Assembly (NCBI RefSeq): GCF_001855555.1
Contig: NZ_MKCT01000061.1
Span: 163,780 to 227,779, forward strand
Direction of reading: 5' to 3'
DNA: 64,000 bases
Origin: Chromobacterium sphagni
GTDB taxonomy: Bacteria; Pseudomonadota; Gammaproteobacteria; Burkholderiales; Chromobacteriaceae
Shown in pieces: positions 16,801-25,283 of this stretch. The position numbers were made by a program, and so were the translations under genes. Below the pieces are notes generated by a model. The model did not search any database. It was not told the origin of the DNA and was given only the letters and a program-made list of their open reading frames with translations. Position 1 is the stretch's first letter; every line of letters begins with the position of its first letter.

Positions 16801-16856
16801 ATCGCTCCACTAAACCCTTTATCCGGAACCGCAACGGTTCCAGACAATGGAGCGAT
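16801..16856 (+). promoter_or_regulatory. Leader stem that would hide the ribosome binding site of the ABC exporter
   Basis: ATCGCTCCA at 16801–16809 is the exact reverse complement of TGGAGCGAT at 16848–16856. Inside lies a second perfect hairpin, GGAACCG (16825–16831), loop CAA, CGGTTCC (16835–16841). The only good Shine-Dalgarno sequence for the ATG at 16861 is GGAG at 16849–16852, 8 bases before it and inside the 3' arm. Folding would therefore block translation. A possible weak promoter, TTGCAG with 17 bases to TACCGT (16771–16799), would start the transcript just before or within the 5' arm. A regulatory role is inferred. Confidence 0.55.
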
Positions 16857-16860
16857 CTTT

Positions 16861-18723
16861 ATGTTTTCCTGGTTTGAACGCCGGATATCCCCCTATCCGG
16901 AAACGCCTCCTGCCCAGCCTCCGCAGGGCTTTTTCTCCTTCATTTGGTTCTGTACCCGCGGTTTGCGCGGTCTGATCCTGTTCATGACTTTGCTGACCGC
17001 CTGCATCGGCGCGTTCGAGGCCTTGCTGTTTTCCATGCTGGGCTCTGTCGTCGACTGGCTGTCCAAGGTGCCGGTGGATCAATTGTGGCTACGAGAGCGC
17101 AGTCACCTGCTGTTGCTGGCCGGTATTCTGCTGGGCAGCGTGCTGCTGGTGGCCTTGCAGGCGATGAGCAAGTATCAGGGCCTGTTCTCCAATTTCCCGA
17201 TGCGGCTGCGCTGGAATTTCCACCGCCATCTGCTGGGGCAGAGCCTGAGCTTCTATCAGGACGAATTCGCCGGCCGGGTGTCGGCCAAGGTGATGCAGAC
17301 CGCGCTGGCGGTGCGCGACACCGTGCTGATCATCACCGACATCCTGGTGTTCGTGGTGATCTACTTCGTCACCATGATCGCCGTGCTGGGTCATTTCGAC
17401 GTTTTCCTGCTGCTGCCTTTCCTCGGCTGGCTGGTGTTCTACCTCGCCACGCTGTGGTACTTCGTGCCGCGGCTGGGCAAGGCCGCCACCCGGCAGGCCG
17501 ACGCGCGCAGCCTGATGACCGGCCGCATCACCGACGCCTACACCAATATCGCCACCGTCAAACTGTTCTCGCACGGCCAGCGCGAAGCCCGCTTCGCCAA
17601 GGGCGCGATGCAGGAGTTTCTGAGCACCGCCTACCGCCAGATGCGGCTGGTCAGCGGCTTCGAGATCGTCAACCAGCTCAGCAGCATGTTGTTGATCGGT
17701 GTGACCGCCGGCTCGTCGCTGTGGCTGTGGAGCCGCGGCGAAGTCGGCATCGGCGCGGTGGCGGCGGCTACCGCGATGGCGCTGCGCCTGAACGGTATTT
17801 CGCACTGGATCATGTGGGAGATGTCCAGCCTGTTTGAAAACATCGGCACGGTGCAGGATGGCATCACCACGCTGTCGCGCAAGGTGGCGGTGGTGGACGC
17901 GCCGGGGGCGGGCAAGCTGGAAGTGCCGCGCGGCGAGATCCGCTTCGATCAGGTGGATTTCGCCTACGGCGGCACGCGCAAGGTGATCGACAGCCTTAAC
18001 CTGACGATACGTCCGGGCGAGAAGATCGGCCTGGTCGGCCGCTCCGGCGCCGGCAAGTCCACCATCGTCAACCTGCTGCTGCGTTTCTACGACTTGGACG
18101 GCGGGCGTATCCTGATCGATGGCCAGGACATTGCCGGCGTCACCCAGGACAGCCTGCGCGCCATGGTGGGCATGGTGACCCAGGACACGTCGCTATTGCA
18201 TCGTTCGGTGCGGGAAAATCTGCTGTACGGGCGGCCAGATGCGGGCGACGAAGACATGATAGCGGCCGCGCGCCGGGCCGAAGCCGACGACTTCATCCAG
18301 ACGCTGACCGACCCGAAGGGGCGCGTCGGCTACGACGCCCATGTCGGCGAGCGCGGCGTCAAGTTGTCCGGCGGCCAGCGCCAGCGGGTGGCGATTGCCC
18401 GGGTGATGCTGAAGGACGCGCCGATATTGCTGCTGGACGAGGCCACCAGCGCGTTGGACTCCGAAGTGGAAGCGGCGATCCAGAGCAGCCTGTATCGTTT
18501 GATGGAGGGCAAGACCGTGGTGGCGATCGCCCATCGGCTGTCCACCATCGCGGCGATGGACCGGCTGATCGTGTTGGACCGCGGCCAGGTGGTGGAGGAA
18601 GGCAGCCATCAGCAACTGCTGGCCCGCGGCGGCTTATATGCCAGATTATGGGCGCATCAGAGCGGCGGCTTCCTGGGAGAGGAAGGCGGCGACGAAGACG
18701 AGCGAGTGTCCTTGATGGGCTGA
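16861..18723 (+). CDS. ABC exporter, fused membrane and ATPase domains
   Basis: The 620-residue half-transporter has an N-terminal type 1 exporter membrane domain with about six helices in the first 330 residues, beginning after a Pro-rich cytoplasmic lead. The C-terminal nucleotide-binding domain has Walker A GRSGAGKST at 393–401, signature LSGGQRQR from 502, Walker B ILLLDEATSALDSE from 522, and the switch His in AIAHRLSTI. It would act as a homodimer in the inner membrane. Family members export lipids, drugs or peptides; the substrate cannot be told. Upstream in-frame codons from 16771 were rejected because they encode the hairpin leader. A terminator follows at once. Confidence 0.92.
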   Translation: MFSWFERRISPYPETPPAQPPQGFFSFIWFCTRGLRGLILFMTLLTACIGAFEALLFSMLGSVVDWLSKVPVDQLWLRERSHLLLLAGILLGSVLLVALQAMSKYQGLFSNFPMRLRWNFHRHLLGQSLSFYQDEFAGRVSAKVMQTALAVRDTVLIITDILVFVVIYFVTMIAVLGHFDVFLLLPFLGWLVFYLATLWYFVPRLGKAATRQADARSLMTGRITDAYTNIATVKLFSHGQREARFAKGAMQEFLSTAYRQMRLVSGFEIVNQLSSMLLIGVTAGSSLWLWSRGEVGIGAVAAATAMALRLNGISHWIMWEMSSLFENIGTVQDGITTLSRKVAVVDAPGAGKLEVPRGEIRFDQVDFAYGGTRKVIDSLNLTIRPGEKIGLVGRSGAGKSTIVNLLLRFYDLDGGRILIDGQDIAGVTQDSLRAMVGMVTQDTSLLHRSVRENLLYGRPDAGDEDMIAAARRAEADDFIQTLTDPKGRVGYDAHVGERGVKLSGGQRQRVAIARVMLKDAPILLLDEATSALDSEVEAAIQSSLYRLMEGKTVVAIAHRLSTIAAMDRLIVLDRGQVVEEGSHQQLLARGGLYARLWAHQSGGFLGEEGGDEDERVSLMG

Positions 18724-18724
18724 G

Positions 18725-18757
18725 AAAAACCCTCCGGCGATTGCCGGAGGGTTTTTT
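18725..18757 (+). terminator. Rho-independent terminator after the ABC exporter
   Basis: AAAACCCTCCGGC and GCCGGAGGGTTTT enclose GATT and are followed by a T run. It begins one base after the stop codon. Confidence 0.9.
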
Positions 18758-18792
18758 GTTGCTGGCGATACCCGGACGATGGAGGCATGGCG

Positions 18793-19319
18793 ATGGATGC
18801 CGCGTGGCAAGTGGAGTCGGGGGAACTGGTTTACATCAATCCTTGGTTCGTGGTGAGGGAGCTTGGCGTCAGGCAGCCCGATGGCTGGCCCATTTCTTAT
18901 TTTTCGGTGCATCATCCGCGTCCGGCTGTTGGCATTCTTGCCATTGAGCAGAGCCGTTTGCTGCTGATCGGGTGCTCATAGCGCACGCGGTTTGGGCCAT
19001 TCCGGCGGGCGGAGTGGATGCAGGCGAAACGGCGGCGGTCGCGGCTAAGCGGGAACTGCTGGAGGAAACTGGCTACACGGCCGCGAAGTGGCGGACTTTC
19101 CTGACTTATTTTCCGACTTGCGGCAGCAGCGATCAGCGTTTCGAGATATTTTTAGTTCACGGGCTGACGCAGGTGAATGAACGGTTCGACCGGAACAAAG
19201 TGATGGAGGTGCGCTGGTTCGGCGCCGTGGAGGCGGCGCAAATGGTCGATGACTGCGAGATTGTCGATGGCTTGTCGCTGACGCCGATTTTGCTGGCGAT
19301 GTGCAAAGGCTGCTTGTGA
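18793..19319 (+). pseudogene. Nudix hydrolase (ADP-ribose pyrophosphatase-like), frameshifted
   Basis: The first part (18793–18981) reads as the N-terminal beta-sheet of a Nudix hydrolase up to QSRLLLIG and then hits TAG. The rest continues in another frame from about 18969 with R-VLIAHAVWAIPAGG and a complete Nudix box, GGVDAGE then RELLEETGY, to the stop at 19319. ADP-ribose pyrophosphatase-type enzymes usually have a QYR-type segment exactly at the break, and it is missing here. A loss of about 10 bases between two CGG copies would explain both the frame change and the gap. As it stands only a truncated protein could be made. The ATG at 18793 has GGAGG at good spacing. Confidence 0.75.
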
Positions 19320-19518
19320 TGCTCTGGATCGGCCTCTGTGGCAGAACGGCATCATTTAAATTTGCGAAATGTGATCGATAAATGATCTATATCAAATTTA
19401 ATCAGCTGGAAAAAAGAACAGTTTGATTCCGGAGGTCTGGATTTTCCCATGGGGATGGCAAACGCATGAATCCGGCGCCGCGCAGGGAAGGGTAGAAACA
19501 TCATGAAAAAGCTGCTGG

Positions 19519-19557
19519 AAAAACAAAAGGCTTGCAGCGCAACGCTTGCAAGCCTTT
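19519..19557 (-). terminator. Terminator of the tRNA-Arg gene
   Basis: Read on the minus strand, AAAGGCTTGCA and TGCAAGCCTTT form an 11-base stem with a 10-base loop, followed by TGTTTT. It begins 9 bases after the tRNA 3' end. Confidence 0.85.
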
Positions 19558-19565
19558 GATTTGAT

Positions 19566-19642
19566 TGGTGCACCCGACAGGGATCGAACCTGTGACCTTC
19601 AGCTTCGGAAACTGACACTCTATCCAACTGAGCTACGGGTGC
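19566..19642 (-). tRNA. tRNA-Arg(CCG)
   Basis: The minus strand folds as a full cloverleaf. The acceptor arms GCACCCG and CGGGTGC pair, the D arm is GCTC-AGTTGGATA-GAGT, and the anticodon stem TCAGT/GCTGA closes the loop TTCCGAA with anticodon CCG. The T arm is ACAGG-TTCGATC-CCTGT, and the CCA end is encoded. It reads CGG arginine codons. Confidence 0.95.
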
Positions 19643-19668
19643 ACTGCAACTTGTCATCAAGTAGACGC

Positions 19669-19698
19669 ATCATACCGCAAAAAGTTAATCCGAGTCCA
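19669..19698 (-). promoter_or_regulatory. Promoter candidate for tRNA-Arg
   Basis: On the minus strand TGGACT and TATGAT are 18 bases apart, followed by a GC-rich discriminator (GCG) as is usual for stable RNA promoters. The start would be about 20 bases before the tRNA. Confidence 0.4.
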
Positions 19699-19710
19699 GA
19701 GTATGGTTTT

Positions 19711-19739
19711 TTGCCATGCATGGGTGCATACTTTATAAT
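19711..19739 (+). promoter_or_regulatory. Strong sigma-70 type promoter for cytochrome c5
   Basis: TTGCCA at 19711–19716 and a perfect TATAAT at 19734–19739 are separated by 17 bases. Transcription would start near 19746, inside the palindrome AACCGGTT (19741–19748), leaving a leader of about 35 bases. Confidence 0.7.
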
Positions 19740-19780
19740 TAACCGGTTTTAATTGTCATTATTTTCAGGCGAGGCTTGGG

Positions 19781-20524
19781 ATGAGTAATGAGAGCGGAAT
19801 GGCCCCCGGCCAGATCGTAAAGGTTCTGGTCAGCATCGTTGTCTTTCTTGTCGTGGCGATTTGGCTTCTGGCCAAACTGGCGACCAGTGGTTTCAATGTG
19901 GATGCCGAGGTGATGACCAAGGAAGCCGTGGCTGCTCGTCTGAAGCCGATCGGCGAATCCAAGGCCAGCGACGCGCCGCCAGGCATGCGTACCGGGGAGC
20001 AGGTGTACAAGGCGATCTGCATGTCCTGTCACAGCACCGGTCTGGCCGGTTCTCCCAAGTTCGGCGACGCCGGCGCTTGGGCGCCGCATATCGCCAAAGG
20101 CTGGGATACGCTGGTGGACCATGCGCTGCATGGCTTCAATGCGATGCCGGCCAAGGGCGGTTCGCCTGACCTGACCGACGATGAAGTGAGGCGCGCGGTG
20201 GCTTATATGGGCAACGCCGCTGGCGCCAAGTTCACCGAGCCGCCGGTGGGCGGAGCGGGCGGCGCCGTGGCTGCGGCCGATCCGGCGGTGGTGGGCAAGA
20301 AAATCTACGAAAGCGTGTGCGTGGCCTGCCACTCCACGGGGGTGGCCGGGGCGCCGAAGTTCGGCGACAAGGCGGCATGGGCGGCGCGTCTGAAGCCGGG
20401 CCTGGACGAGGCGGTGAAGATCGCCACCAAGGGTTTGAACGCGATGCCGCCGAAGGGTGGCTATACCGGCAGCGATGCCGAGTTCCGCGCCGCGGTGGAA
20501 TATATGGTCAACAACTCCAAGTAA
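19781..20524 (+). CDS. Membrane-anchored di-haem cytochrome c5 family protein
   Basis: The 247-residue product has one uncleaved membrane helix at residues 12–34, facing a periplasmic part with two cytochrome c domains. The haem motifs are CMSCH at 80–84 and CVACH at 180–184. Each domain has the c5-type sequence STG-AG-PKFGD just after the motif, and AMPAKGG or AMPPKGG supplying the likely Met ligand. Di-haem, membrane-bound c5 proteins of Neisseria carry electrons from the bc1 complex to terminal reductases and oxidases, so a similar role is likely here. The gene is monocistronic, with its own promoter and terminator. Confidence 0.92.
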   Translation: MSNESGMAPGQIVKVLVSIVVFLVVAIWLLAKLATSGFNVDAEVMTKEAVAARLKPIGESKASDAPPGMRTGEQVYKAICMSCHSTGLAGSPKFGDAGAWAPHIAKGWDTLVDHALHGFNAMPAKGGSPDLTDDEVRRAVAYMGNAAGAKFTEPPVGGAGGAVAAADPAVVGKKIYESVCVACHSTGVAGAPKFGDKAAWAARLKPGLDEAVKIATKGLNAMPPKGGYTGSDAEFRAAVEYMVNNSK

Positions 20525-20546
20525 TTTTCCATCTGGGCTATAGAAT

Positions 20547-20579
20547 AAAAAGCACGCTGCGCAGCAGCGTGCTTTTTTT
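20547..20579 (+). terminator. Rho-independent terminator after cytochrome c5
   Basis: AAAAAGCACGCTGC and GCAGCGTGCTTTTT form a 14-base stem, followed by more T residues. It lies 23 bases after the stop codon. Confidence 0.92.
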
Positions 20580-20758
20580 GTGGCTTTTGAGCTGGCATTA
20601 AATGTCAATGTGTCTGACTAGTTAAAAAGGACAGGTGGCAATTGCTCGCGGTTCCGGCATCATGGCTGCATCTGATTGACCGGTTGGCGGTTCAGGCTTG
20701 CCAGTCAGGTGAGGTTCCCCAGCCTCGCTTCACCCAGAGATGTTCCTCATTCTTCTTT

Positions 20759-20785
20759 ATGGCGCCTATGGCGCCATTTTCTTTT
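20759..20785 (+). terminator. Stem-loop with T-rich tail, possible terminator
   Basis: ATGGCGCC and GGCGCCAT enclose TAT, and the plus strand continues TTTTCTTTT. It lies between cytochrome c5, which already has a terminator, and the 3' end of rep on the other strand, so which transcript it ends is unclear. The stretch 20580–20758 holds no gene. Confidence 0.4.
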
Positions 20786-20810
20786 GGCGGTCCCGTCCGC
20801 CGCATGCCGC

Positions 20811-22835
20811 TCATTCCGCCGGCGCTTCCCCGGATTTGTCCTTGCCGGCCAGCATCGCCGTCAGGCTGGCCAGCTTGCTCTTGCCTTCGCTCTTGCTGAC
20901 CAGCGGTTCCGCGCCGGGTTTGCCGAAGTGGCGCAGGTCCTCGCCGTCTATCTCGTTGATGAAGCGTGACGGCTCGATGAACTGCCATTCGCCGGCGCGG
21001 CGGCGTTTGACGCAATAGCTGAGGGTGAGGCTGCGCTGGGCGCGGGTGATGCCGACGTACATCAGCCGCCGTTCCTCCTCCACCATGCCGTTGTCCACCG
21101 ACTCGCTGTGGGGCAGGATGCCTTCCTCGCAGCCCACCAGGAACACGTGCGGGTATTCCAGCCCCTTGGACGCGTGCAGGGTGGACATCCTCACCGCGTC
21201 CACCTCGCCCTCGTCGCGGCCTTCCAGCATGGTGATCAGCGCGATGGTCTGGGTCAATTCGATCAGGTTTTTGCCGTCGGCCTCGCCCTTCTTCGCCAGC
21301 CAGCCCACCATGTCCAGCATGTTCTTCCACTTGGTCTCGGCGATGCGCGGGCTGTCTTCGCTGTCGTACAGCCAGGCTTCGTAGCCTATTGCCTGCAATA
21401 GCTCCAGCGCCAGTTGGCCGGCCGGCTCGCGGGTGGCGCGGTATTGCAGTTGGTTGATGAATTCGCAGAACTGTTCCAGCGGGGACAGTTGGGCGGTTTG
21501 TATCTGCACCCTCAGGCCGGCGTCGTGGGCGGCGGCGAACAGGCTTTTGCCGTACTGGCCGGACCAGGCTCCCAGTTTTTCCAGCGTGCCGGCGCCGACG
21601 CCGCGCTTGGGGGTGGTGATGGCGCGAATGAAGGCCGGATCGTCGTCCGGGTTGGTGATCAGCCGCATATAGGACAGCAGGTCCTTGATTTCCGGCTTGT
21701 CGAAGAAGCTTTGGCCGCCGGCCATCTGGTAGGGAATGCGCTGGTTGCGCAGCGATTGCTCGAAGATGCGCGCCTGGTAGTTGCCGCGGTAGAGGATGGC
21801 GTAGTCCTTGAACTCGGTGCGGTTTTCGAACTTGTGCGCCAACAGCCGCTGCACCACGGTTTCCGCTTCGTGTTCCTCGTCCTTGCACTGCACCACGTGG
21901 ATGGGCTCGCCCAGGCCCAGCTCGCTCCACAGCTGCTTCTCGAACAGCTTGGGGTTGTTGGAGATCACGCTGTTGGCGGCGCGCAGGATGCGGGCGGTGG
22001 AGCGGTAGTTCTGCTCCAGCTTGATCACCTTGAGTTGGGAGAAGTCCTGCTGCAGCAGGCGCAGGTTTTCCATATTGGCGCCGCGCCAGGCGTAGATGCT
22101 CTGGTCGTCGTCGCCCACCGCGGTGAACAGGCCGCGCACGCCGGCCAGCAGCTTCACCAACTGGTACTGGCAGGTGTTGGTGTCCTGGTATTCGTCCAGC
22201 AGCAGGTAGCGCAGCTTGCCCTGCCATTTGAGCAGCACTTCCGGGTGGGTCCTGAACAATTGCACCGGCAGGCGGATCAGATCGTCGAAATCCATGGCCT
22301 GATAGGCGGTGAGGGTGTCCTGATAGGCGAGGTAGGTGCGGGCGCAGACGCTTTCCCATTGGCCTTCCGCGCTCAGCATCATTTCGTCGGCGGTTTTCAG
22401 GTCGTTCTTCCACAGCGAAATCTGGCTCTGCACCTTGCGGATTTCATCCTTGGAGGTGGTGGCGAGGATATCGGCGATGATCTTGCCGGCATCGTAGGCG
22501 TCCAGGATGGAGAACTGGGTCTTGTAGCCCAGGTGCGGCGCCTCCTGGCGCAGGATATGCATGCCCAGCGAGTGGAAGGTGGAGACGGTGATGCCGCGGA
22601 TCTCGGACGGCGTCATCAGCTTGCTCACCCGCTCCAGCATTTCGCGCGCGGCCTTGTTAGTGAAGGTGATGGCGGCAATGTGGCGCGCCGGGATGCCGCC
22701 TTCGCGCACCAGGTGGGCGATCTTGTAGGTGATCACCCGGGTCTTGCCCGATCCTGCGCCGGCAAGCACCAGCAGCGGGCCGTCTAGGTAGTGGATGGCC
22801 GCGCGTTGCGGCGGATTGAGCAGGGGAGCGGACAT
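20811..22835 (-). CDS. rep: ATP-dependent DNA helicase Rep
   Basis: The 674-residue superfamily 1 helicase has LNPPQRAAIHYLDGPLLVLAG, then Walker A GAGSGKTRVITYK, AITFTNKAAREMLERV, LLLDEYQDTNTCQYQLV, VGDDDQSIYAWRGA, and near the C terminus STLHASKGLEYPHVFLVG and LMYVGITRAQRSL. The length and the LEQNYRSTARIL motif fit Rep, the 3'-5' accessory replicative helicase that clears proteins from DNA. UvrD is usually longer. The ATG at 22835 was chosen over one at 22901, because the conserved sequence begins MSAPLLNPPQRA. Confidence 0.92.
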   Translation of the reverse strand: MSAPLLNPPQRAAIHYLDGPLLVLAGAGSGKTRVITYKIAHLVREGGIPARHIAAITFTNKAAREMLERVSKLMTPSEIRGITVSTFHSLGMHILRQEAPHLGYKTQFSILDAYDAGKIIADILATTSKDEIRKVQSQISLWKNDLKTADEMMLSAEGQWESVCARTYLAYQDTLTAYQAMDFDDLIRLPVQLFRTHPEVLLKWQGKLRYLLLDEYQDTNTCQYQLVKLLAGVRGLFTAVGDDDQSIYAWRGANMENLRLLQQDFSQLKVIKLEQNYRSTARILRAANSVISNNPKLFEKQLWSELGLGEPIHVVQCKDEEHEAETVVQRLLAHKFENRTEFKDYAILYRGNYQARIFEQSLRNQRIPYQMAGGQSFFDKPEIKDLLSYMRLITNPDDDPAFIRAITTPKRGVGAGTLEKLGAWSGQYGKSLFAAAHDAGLRVQIQTAQLSPLEQFCEFINQLQYRATREPAGQLALELLQAIGYEAWLYDSEDSPRIAETKWKNMLDMVGWLAKKGEADGKNLIELTQTIALITMLEGRDEGEVDAVRMSTLHASKGLEYPHVFLVGCEEGILPHSESVDNGMVEEERRLMYVGITRAQRSLTLSYCVKRRRAGEWQFIEPSRFINEIDGEDLRHFGKPGAEPLVSKSEGKSKLASLTAMLAGKDKSGEAPAE

Positions 22836-22961
22836 GGCGGTATCGGAGCCGCGCCCGGGCGGGCGTAGCAAATCGGTAATCAGGACCATGCATTGTAGCA
22901 TGGGGTATCATGGCTTATCGCGGATGGGCGGCAATCCCGATCCGCTTCCAAGGGAAAGATC

Positions 22962-23795
22962 ATGGCCATCTACGCAATCGGCGACATCCAGGGTTGTTTC
23001 ACCCCGTTTCAGCAATTGTTGCGAAAAATCGATTTCAATCCGGGAAAGGACACCCTGTGGCTGACCGGCGATCTGGTCAACCGCGGCCCGCAGTCACTGG
23101 ATGTGCTGCGCTGGGTGTATGAGCATCAGGATCAGGTGGAGATGGTGCTGGGCAATCACGATCTGCATCTGCTGGCGGTGTCGGAAGGCTTCGGCAAGCT
23201 GCACCGCGACGATACCCTGGACGACATTCTCAATGCCGCCGACGGCAAGGTGCTGCTGGACTGGCTGCGCTGCCAGCCGATGATGCTGGAGGGCCACGGC
23301 TATGCGATGGTGCATGCCGGCCTGCTGCCGGAGTGGACCATTTCCAAGGCGCTCAGGCTGGCCGAGGAGGTGGAGTTTGGCCTGTCCAGCAATCGCTACC
23401 GCGAGTTTCTCGGCCGGCTGTACGGCAACAAGCCGGCGCGCTGGAGCGACGACCTGAAGGGTGCGGACCGTTTGCGGTTGATCGTCAACGTGATGACGCG
23501 GATGCGCTTCCTCACTCGTGACGGCGAGCTGGATCTGAGCTACAAGGGCGAGCGGGACTGCGCGCCGGCCAATCTGATTCCCTGGTTCGAGGCGTCGGGC
23601 CGCCGCCATGGCGGCACGCCGATAGTCTGCGGCCACTGGTCGGCGCTGGGCGTGCATCTGGACGACGACGTGCTGGCGATCGATTCCGGCTGTCTGTGGG
23701 GCGGCAGCCTGTCGGCGCTGCGGTTGGACGACCGGCAGCTGTTCTCGCTGGAGTGCCAGGCTTACCGTGAAATCGCGGCGCCAGCCGGGAAATAA
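22962..23795 (+). CDS. apaH: Symmetrical bis(5'-nucleosyl)-tetraphosphatase ApaH
   Basis: The 277-residue protein is a metallophosphatase with the metal-binding motifs in order: GDIQG near residue 8, [11 protein letters not shown] near 36, GNHDLHLL near 64, and the later His-containing HAGLLPEW and CGHWSALG. ApaH splits Ap4A into two ADP, controlling alarmone levels in stress. The length agrees with the family (about 280). It is divergent from rep and is followed at 78 bases by the PG O-acetylation operon. Confidence 0.96.
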   Translation: MAIYAIGDIQGCFTPFQQLLRKIDFNPGKDTLWLTGDLVNRGPQSLDVLRWVYEHQDQVEMVLGNHDLHLLAVSEGFGKLHRDDTLDDILNAADGKVLLDWLRCQPMMLEGHGYAMVHAGLLPEWTISKALRLAEEVEFGLSSNRYREFLGRLYGNKPARWSDDLKGADRLRLIVNVMTRMRFLTRDGELDLSYKGERDCAPANLIPWFEASGRRHGGTPIVCGHWSALGVHLDDDVLAIDSGCLWGGSLSALRLDDRQLFSLECQAYREIAAPAGK

Positions 23796-23872
23796 ATAAA
23801 ATTTGATGGAAGCTGGTGCAGGACTGGCCTTGTTGTCATAATTGCCGCCTTCGCCAGCTTGTTACCTTCAGC

Positions 23873-25273
23873 ATGAGTTATCTGTCCATAGAGTTCGCCC
23901 TGGCCTTCGTCGGCTTTTTCGCCGTTTACTGGGCTTGCCGCCGTCTGCCCGGCCTGCAGAATTTCCTGCTGCTGATCGCAAGCTACCTGTTTTATGCCAA
24001 GCTGGACTGGCGTTTCGCCGCCATTCTCGGCGCGTATACCTTGGTCCAGCACCGGCTGAGCCAGCGCATGCTGGTCTCGCCGCATCCGCGCCGCTGGCTG
24101 CAGGCGGCCTTGTCGCTGGCGGTGGCTAATCTGGCCTTGTTCAAGTACTTCGACTTCTTCCGCGAAAGCGCCCAGGCGGGACTGCACGCGCTGGGCGTGT
24201 CCGCGCTGCTGCCGGCGCTGGACATTCTGATGCCGGTGGGCATTTCCTTCTATACCTTCCAGTCGGTCAGTTACCTGGTGTCGGTATACCGCAGGGAGAT
24301 GGCGCCGGCGCGCCTGCCGCAGTTCGCCCTGTTCCTGGCGTTCTTTCCCACCTTGCTGGCGGGGCCGATCTGCCGCGCCCGGGATCTGCTGGAGCAGTTG
24401 CGCAGCCCGGTCCTGCGCCAGGTGGCCAACTTCGACCGCGCGCTGGGGCTGATCGTGCTGGCGCTGGTCAAGAAGCTGTGGCTGGCTGGTTGGCTGGCCA
24501 GCGCCTGGGTGGACCCGGTGTTCGCCGCGCCGGACACCTTCCACACGCTGGAGGTATGGGCGGCGTTCTATGCCTATGCCTTGCAGATCTACCTGGATTT
24601 CTCCGGCTATACCGATCTGGTGACCGCGCTGGCGCTGCTGTTGGGCATCCAGCTGCCGCGCAATTTCGACAGCCCTTATCTGGCGCTCAATCTGCGCGAC
24701 TTCTGGCGGCGCTGGCATATCTCGCTGTCCAGCTGGATCCGCGACTACATCTATATTCCACTGGGGGGCAATCGCGACGGCTTCGCCCGCAGCCAGATCA
24801 ATCTGCTGGCGGCGATGCTGCTGTCCGGCCTGTGGCACGGGGCCAGTCTGAAATACCTGGTGTGGGGTGCGATGCACGGCCTGGGCGTGGTGGGGCTGAA
24901 CGTCGGCGACAAGTTGTGGCGGCGCGACGGCATCAGTCGGCGCTGGCCTTGGCTGGCGCGGCTGATTACCTTCCATTACGTGTGCCTGGCCTGGGTGTTC
25001 TTCCGCGCCCAGTCGCTGGACGAGGCGTTGGACTTTTTGCGCGCGATGGCCGGCACAGGCCAGAGCCTGACCTTGAACGCGCCCGGCCTGTTGCTGGTGC
25101 TGGCGCTGTGGCTGGCGGCGCTGCCCAGGCTGGCGCCGTTGCGCGAGCGTTGCATCGCCCAACTGGCGGCGTTGCCCTGGTGGGGCAAGCCGCTCCTGCT
25201 CAGCGCCTGCGCGCTGCTGGTGATTTCGCTGGCGCCGTCCGGCATTCCCGCCTTCATCTATTACCAATTCTGA
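23873..25273 (+). CDS. patA: Peptidoglycan O-acetyltransferase membrane protein PatA (MBOAT)
   Basis: The 466-residue MBOAT protein has about ten or more membrane helices, starting with SIEFALAFVGFFAVYWAC. MBOAT landmarks are visible: MPVGISFYTFQSVSY, LDFSGYTDLV, RRWHISLSSWIRDYIYIP and LLSGLWHGAS, with the likely catalytic His322. In this family PatA moves acetyl groups from the cytoplasm across the inner membrane to PatB. Algininate AlgI proteins are similar, but the adjacent patB and ape1 genes point to peptidoglycan. The ATG at 23873 opens the conserved part; an upstream ATG at 23816 adds a non-conserved lead. Confidence 0.88.
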   Translation: MSYLSIEFALAFVGFFAVYWACRRLPGLQNFLLLIASYLFYAKLDWRFAAILGAYTLVQHRLSQRMLVSPHPRRWLQAALSLAVANLALFKYFDFFRESAQAGLHALGVSALLPALDILMPVGISFYTFQSVSYLVSVYRREMAPARLPQFALFLAFFPTLLAGPICRARDLLEQLRSPVLRQVANFDRALGLIVLALVKKLWLAGWLASAWVDPVFAAPDTFHTLEVWAAFYAYALQIYLDFSGYTDLVTALALLLGIQLPRNFDSPYLALNLRDFWRRWHISLSSWIRDYIYIPLGGNRDGFARSQINLLAAMLLSGLWHGASLKYLVWGAMHGLGVVGLNVGDKLWRRDGISRRWPWLARLITFHYVCLAWVFFRAQSLDEALDFLRAMAGTGQSLTLNAPGLLLVLALWLAALPRLAPLRERCIAQLAALPWWGKPLLLSACALLVISLAPSGIPAFIYYQF

Positions 25274-25283
25274 ATAGCCCGCC

